DNA of 6,674 bases from Chloroflexota bacterium. GTDB taxonomy: Bacteria > Chloroflexota > Ktedonobacteria > Ktedonobacterales > Ktedonobacteraceae. The notes beneath the pieces are model-generated. The model was not told the DNA's origin, did no database searches, and saw nothing but the letters and a program-made list of their open reading frames with translations. A program made the translations under genes and the position numbers. Location: assembly GCA_027316975.1 (NCBI GenBank), contig DAHVFL010000273.1, positions 1 to 6,674 of the forward strand, given 5' to 3'. This document shows positions 4,620 through 6,674 of the stretch, in pieces; within the stretch, counting starts at the first letter, position 1, and the number at the start of each line of letters is the position of its first letter.

Positions 4620-6674
4620 ATGCGTTGTCCCACCTGTCAGACCATCAATCCGCCCACTGCCAAATTCTGCCTGGAGTGCGGCAATCGGCTGGTTGTCTGT
4701 CCGAACTGCGGGACCGTCAATGTGCCTTTCGCGAAATTCTGTATCGAATGCGGCACATTGCTCAGAGTCGATATCTCCGCTTCACCCGTCACTAGCGGGA
4801 ACGGCAGCGGACGCGATACATCACGTCCCTACAATGGTGAAAGTAGCCATGCAACCGAAGCATTGCCGGACATGAATACGATTACTTCCCTGAGCGCAGC
4901 GAAGGGTCTGGAGGGACGGAACATTTCCGGCTCCGACGAAACGCCACAGGAACGGCGAGTCGTCACGATCATGTTTGCCGACATTACCGGCTCTACACCC
5001 CTGGCCGATCGCCTGGACCCGGAAGACATGCGCGCCATTCTGACCGGCTACTTTAACTTGATGACACAGCAGATACGGCGGCATGGCGGCACGGTTGAGA
5101 AATATATAGGAGACGCGGTGATGGCCGTATTTGGCCTGCCAGCCGCGCACGAGGACGACCCTGACCGCGCCATCCGCGCCTCGCTCGACATGCAGGAGGC
5201 ATTGCATCAGTTCAATGACCGCCGCCTGGAACGCGAGCCGGGCGCGGCCCGCCTGCAAATGCGTATCGGCATTAACACGGGTGAGGTTGCGGCCCCCAGC
5301 GAGCAGTCCACGCGCCAGGATTTTCTCATCACCGGAGATGCTGTCAATGTGGCTGCTCGCCTGCAACAGGCTGCCAGCCCCGATACCATTCTGGTGGGAG
5401 AACGCACCTATTTAACGACGCGCGATGTGTTCGACTTTCGCCCCATCGCTCCTCTGAACCTGAGAGGCAAGCAGGAGCTGGTACCTGCCTGGGCGGTGCA
5501 AGGGCGGCGCGAAACATCTGCCCCGTATGCTCAGCACCCACGCGGCATCGAAGGGTTAGAGTCGCCACTGGTGGGGCGCGCGCTGGAACTCACCTTGATG
5601 CACGCTACCTATGCGCGCGTGCAGGCGGAACAGCGCCCTCACCTGATTACTCTGCTGGGTGTGCCCGGTATTGGCAAGTCGCGCCTGATGCGGGAATTTA
5701 TCCAGCGCGAAGAGGAAACCGCGAAAAGCGCTTCAAATATTCAGCGATTGGTCATGCCGCGCGTGCTCCAGGGACGCTGCCCGCCGTATGGTGAAGGCAT
5801 TACCTACTGGCCTCTGATCGAAATCTTACGTTCGCTTTTGAGGGCGCAAGAAGGCGAGGGGCGGGACGAGCTTGAAAAACGCCTGATAGAAGTCGTATAC
5901 GAGACCCTCGCTGCCGCCAAAAGCAGCGAAGACCCCGCTCAGGTTGCCAGCGCCTTGATTCGCAGTACCGGGAGCGGGCTGAGCAACAATATCTCCCCGC
6001 AACTTCCCGGCGATCGCCCCGATATCCAGCGCAGTACGCATAGCAAGAGTACCGAGCAAGGGGCGGCGCAGGTAGCGTTGATGCGCGCCTGGCGTATCTT
6101 CCTCGAGGCTATCGCCGGGCAGGGGCCGCTCATTCTAGTAATTGACGATCTGCAATGGGCCGACGAAGCCTTGCTCGACTTGCTGGAATATTTGACCGAC
6201 CGCATTACGCACGCGCCCATCCTGTTTCTCTGCCCGGCTCGTCCAGACTTCTTTGAACGCAGGCGCGAGTGGGGCGGCGGGCGGCGCAATTTTACCACCA
6301 TCGTGCTTGAGGTACTGACGAGCGATGAAACGCGCGATCTGATCACTGGTTTGCTGGAGAGCGATGACATTCCCGAAGTGTTCTATCACAGCATCCAGAG
6401 ACGCGCCGAGGGCAACCCGTTCTTTGTAGAAGAGATTGTGCGTATGCTCATCGATCAGGGCGTGCTGGTCAAGCACGATGGCTCCTGGCGGGTGAGCAAG
6501 CAAAACGTGGCGGCCCTGGGCGAGCTAGCCAGCCCGGCCACACCGCCGGACGATACGTTGATTGACCAGCACTACGTCTTGCCCATACCTCGCTTACCCG
6601 ATACGGTGCAGGGCGTATTAGCCGCGCGCGTTGATCTGTTGAGCCGGGTTGAGAAGCAGGTGTTACAAGATGCC
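4620..6674 (+). CDS. Zinc-ribbon class III adenylate cyclase fused to STAND ATPase, C terminus outside window
   Basis: The frame is open to the right edge: 685 codons, 3' end missing. Two CxxC...CxxC zinc ribbons come first (C3/C6/C17/C20 and C27/C30/C41/C44). A polar linker runs to about 110, then the cyclase domain at 112-295. The catalytic residues look complete: metal ligands D121 (FADITGST) and D165 (GDAVMAVFG), purine-selecting K161 and T238, and transition-state N243 and R247 (GDAVNVAAR). This predicts conversion of ATP to cAMP. The ATPase follows: Walker A GVPGIGKS (347-354), RCPPYGEGITYWPL, Walker B LILVIDDLQWADE (504-516), then the family motif EGNPFFVEEIV. Relatives usually continue into C-terminal TPR-like repeats, which would lie outside the window. 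The start at 4620 (MRCPTC) is chosen because family members begin just before the first cysteine pair. In-frame ATGs at 4587 and 4566 are alternatives, and none has a strong ribosome site. Role: probably a cytosolic signal-sensing cyclase gated by NTP binding. Confidence 0.9.
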   Translation, partial: MRCPTCQTINPPTAKFCLECGNRLVVCPNCGTVNVPFAKFCIECGTLLRVDISASPVTSGNGSGRDTSRPYNGESSHATEALPDMNTITSLSAAKGLEGRNISGSDETPQERRVVTIMFADITGSTPLADRLDPEDMRAILTGYFNLMTQQIRRHGGTVEKYIGDAVMAVFGLPAAHEDDPDRAIRASLDMQEALHQFNDRRLEREPGAARLQMRIGINTGEVAAPSEQSTRQDFLITGDAVNVAARLQQAASPDTILVGERTYLTTRDVFDFRPIAPLNLRGKQELVPAWAVQGRRETSAPYAQHPRGIEGLESPLVGRALELTLMHATYARVQAEQRPHLITLLGVPGIGKSRLMREFIQREEETAKSASNIQRLVMPRVLQGRCPPYGEGITYWPLIEILRSLLRAQEGEGRDELEKRLIEVVYETLAAAKSSEDPAQVASALIRSTGSGLSNNISPQLPGDRPDIQRSTHSKSTEQGAAQVALMRAWRIFLEAIAGQGPLILVIDDLQWADEALLDLLEYLTDRITHAPILFLCPARPDFFERRREWGGGRRNFTTIVLEVLTSDETRDLITGLLESDDIPEVFYHSIQRRAEGNPFFVEEIVRMLIDQGVLVKHDGSWRVSKQNVAALGELASPATPPDDTLIDQHYVLPIPRLPDTVQGVLAARVDLLSRVEKQVLQDA
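4887..4909. repeat. REP-like palindromic element, copy 2 (intragenic, cyclase linker)
   Basis: Positions 4889-4909 match 687-707 of copy 1 at 19 of 21 bases, in the same orientation on the plus strand (core CTGAGCGCAGCGAAGG). Stem arms are CCCT (4888-4891) and AGGG (4903-4906). It lies in the linker between the zinc ribbons and the cyclase domain and is read as SLSAAKGL (residues 90-97). The opposite strand reads TLRCAQG, another typical product of this repeat family. Confidence 0.7.

Noticed and set aside
4821..6503. Minus-strand ORFs at 4821-5366, 5939-6370 and 6135-6503
   Set aside because: They lie opposite the cyclase/STAND gene, whose motifs are intact on the plus strand. The residues look like reverse-complement byproducts of its codon bias.
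1..6674. Toxin-antitoxin pair, transposase, tRNA or rRNA gene
   Set aside because: No such motifs or conserved RNA sequences were seen in either strand; the window is filled by the three genes and their two intergenic gaps.

Overview
The window has three genes. Two are on the minus strand and run leftward. One is on the plus strand, diverges from them and runs off the right edge. Coding GC looks to be in the mid-50s percent and the two intergenic gaps are AT-rich. A double-zinc-ribbon / class III cyclase / STAND ATPase protein, a DUF402 protein, and dispersed palindromes of the GTCATCCTGAGCG...CGAAGGATCTC type together suggest a large-genome filamentous bacterium such as a Ktedonobacteria-like Chloroflexota. 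This is inferred from style; no rRNA or other marker is present.

Positions 1-3702 (minus) are one uninterrupted reading frame of 1,234 codons, still open at the left edge. It reads as a modular protein: an LSm-like small beta-barrel at the N terminus, a helical region, a Pro/Ala/Thr-rich linker, a cold-shock-type OB fold, a TPR block, a second long helical region, a charged repeat linker, and the beginning of a beta-rich domain. I do not know this architecture under any name. Two nucleic-acid-binding folds joined to a TPR scaffold suggest an RNA- or ssDNA-associated assembly protein. Positions 3843-4400 (minus) encode a complete 185-residue DUF402-family protein, related to Ntdp/FomD nucleoside tri-/diphosphatases. 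Positions 4620-6674 (plus) encode the first 685 residues of a zinc-ribbon adenylate cyclase fused to a STAND/MalT-like ATPase, with its catalytic residues intact.

The 140-bp gap 3703-3842 carries a plausible promoter and a perfect 10-bp palindrome upstream of the long gene. The 219-bp gap 4401-4619 holds a good promoter for the DUF402 gene and overlapping palindromes ahead of the cyclase gene.

The most notable structure outside the genes' functions is a dispersed REP-like hairpin sequence. It occurs twice, both times inside a coding region and both times in an interdomain linker (681-710 in the long gene, 4887-4909 in the cyclase gene). The two copies show one compensatory base-pair change. 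The first copy abuts five 18-bp tandem units that look derived from its edge. The long gene also holds a 12-bp triplicated G-rich tract (2473-2508) in another linker. Any functional link between the three genes is inference from proximity only.
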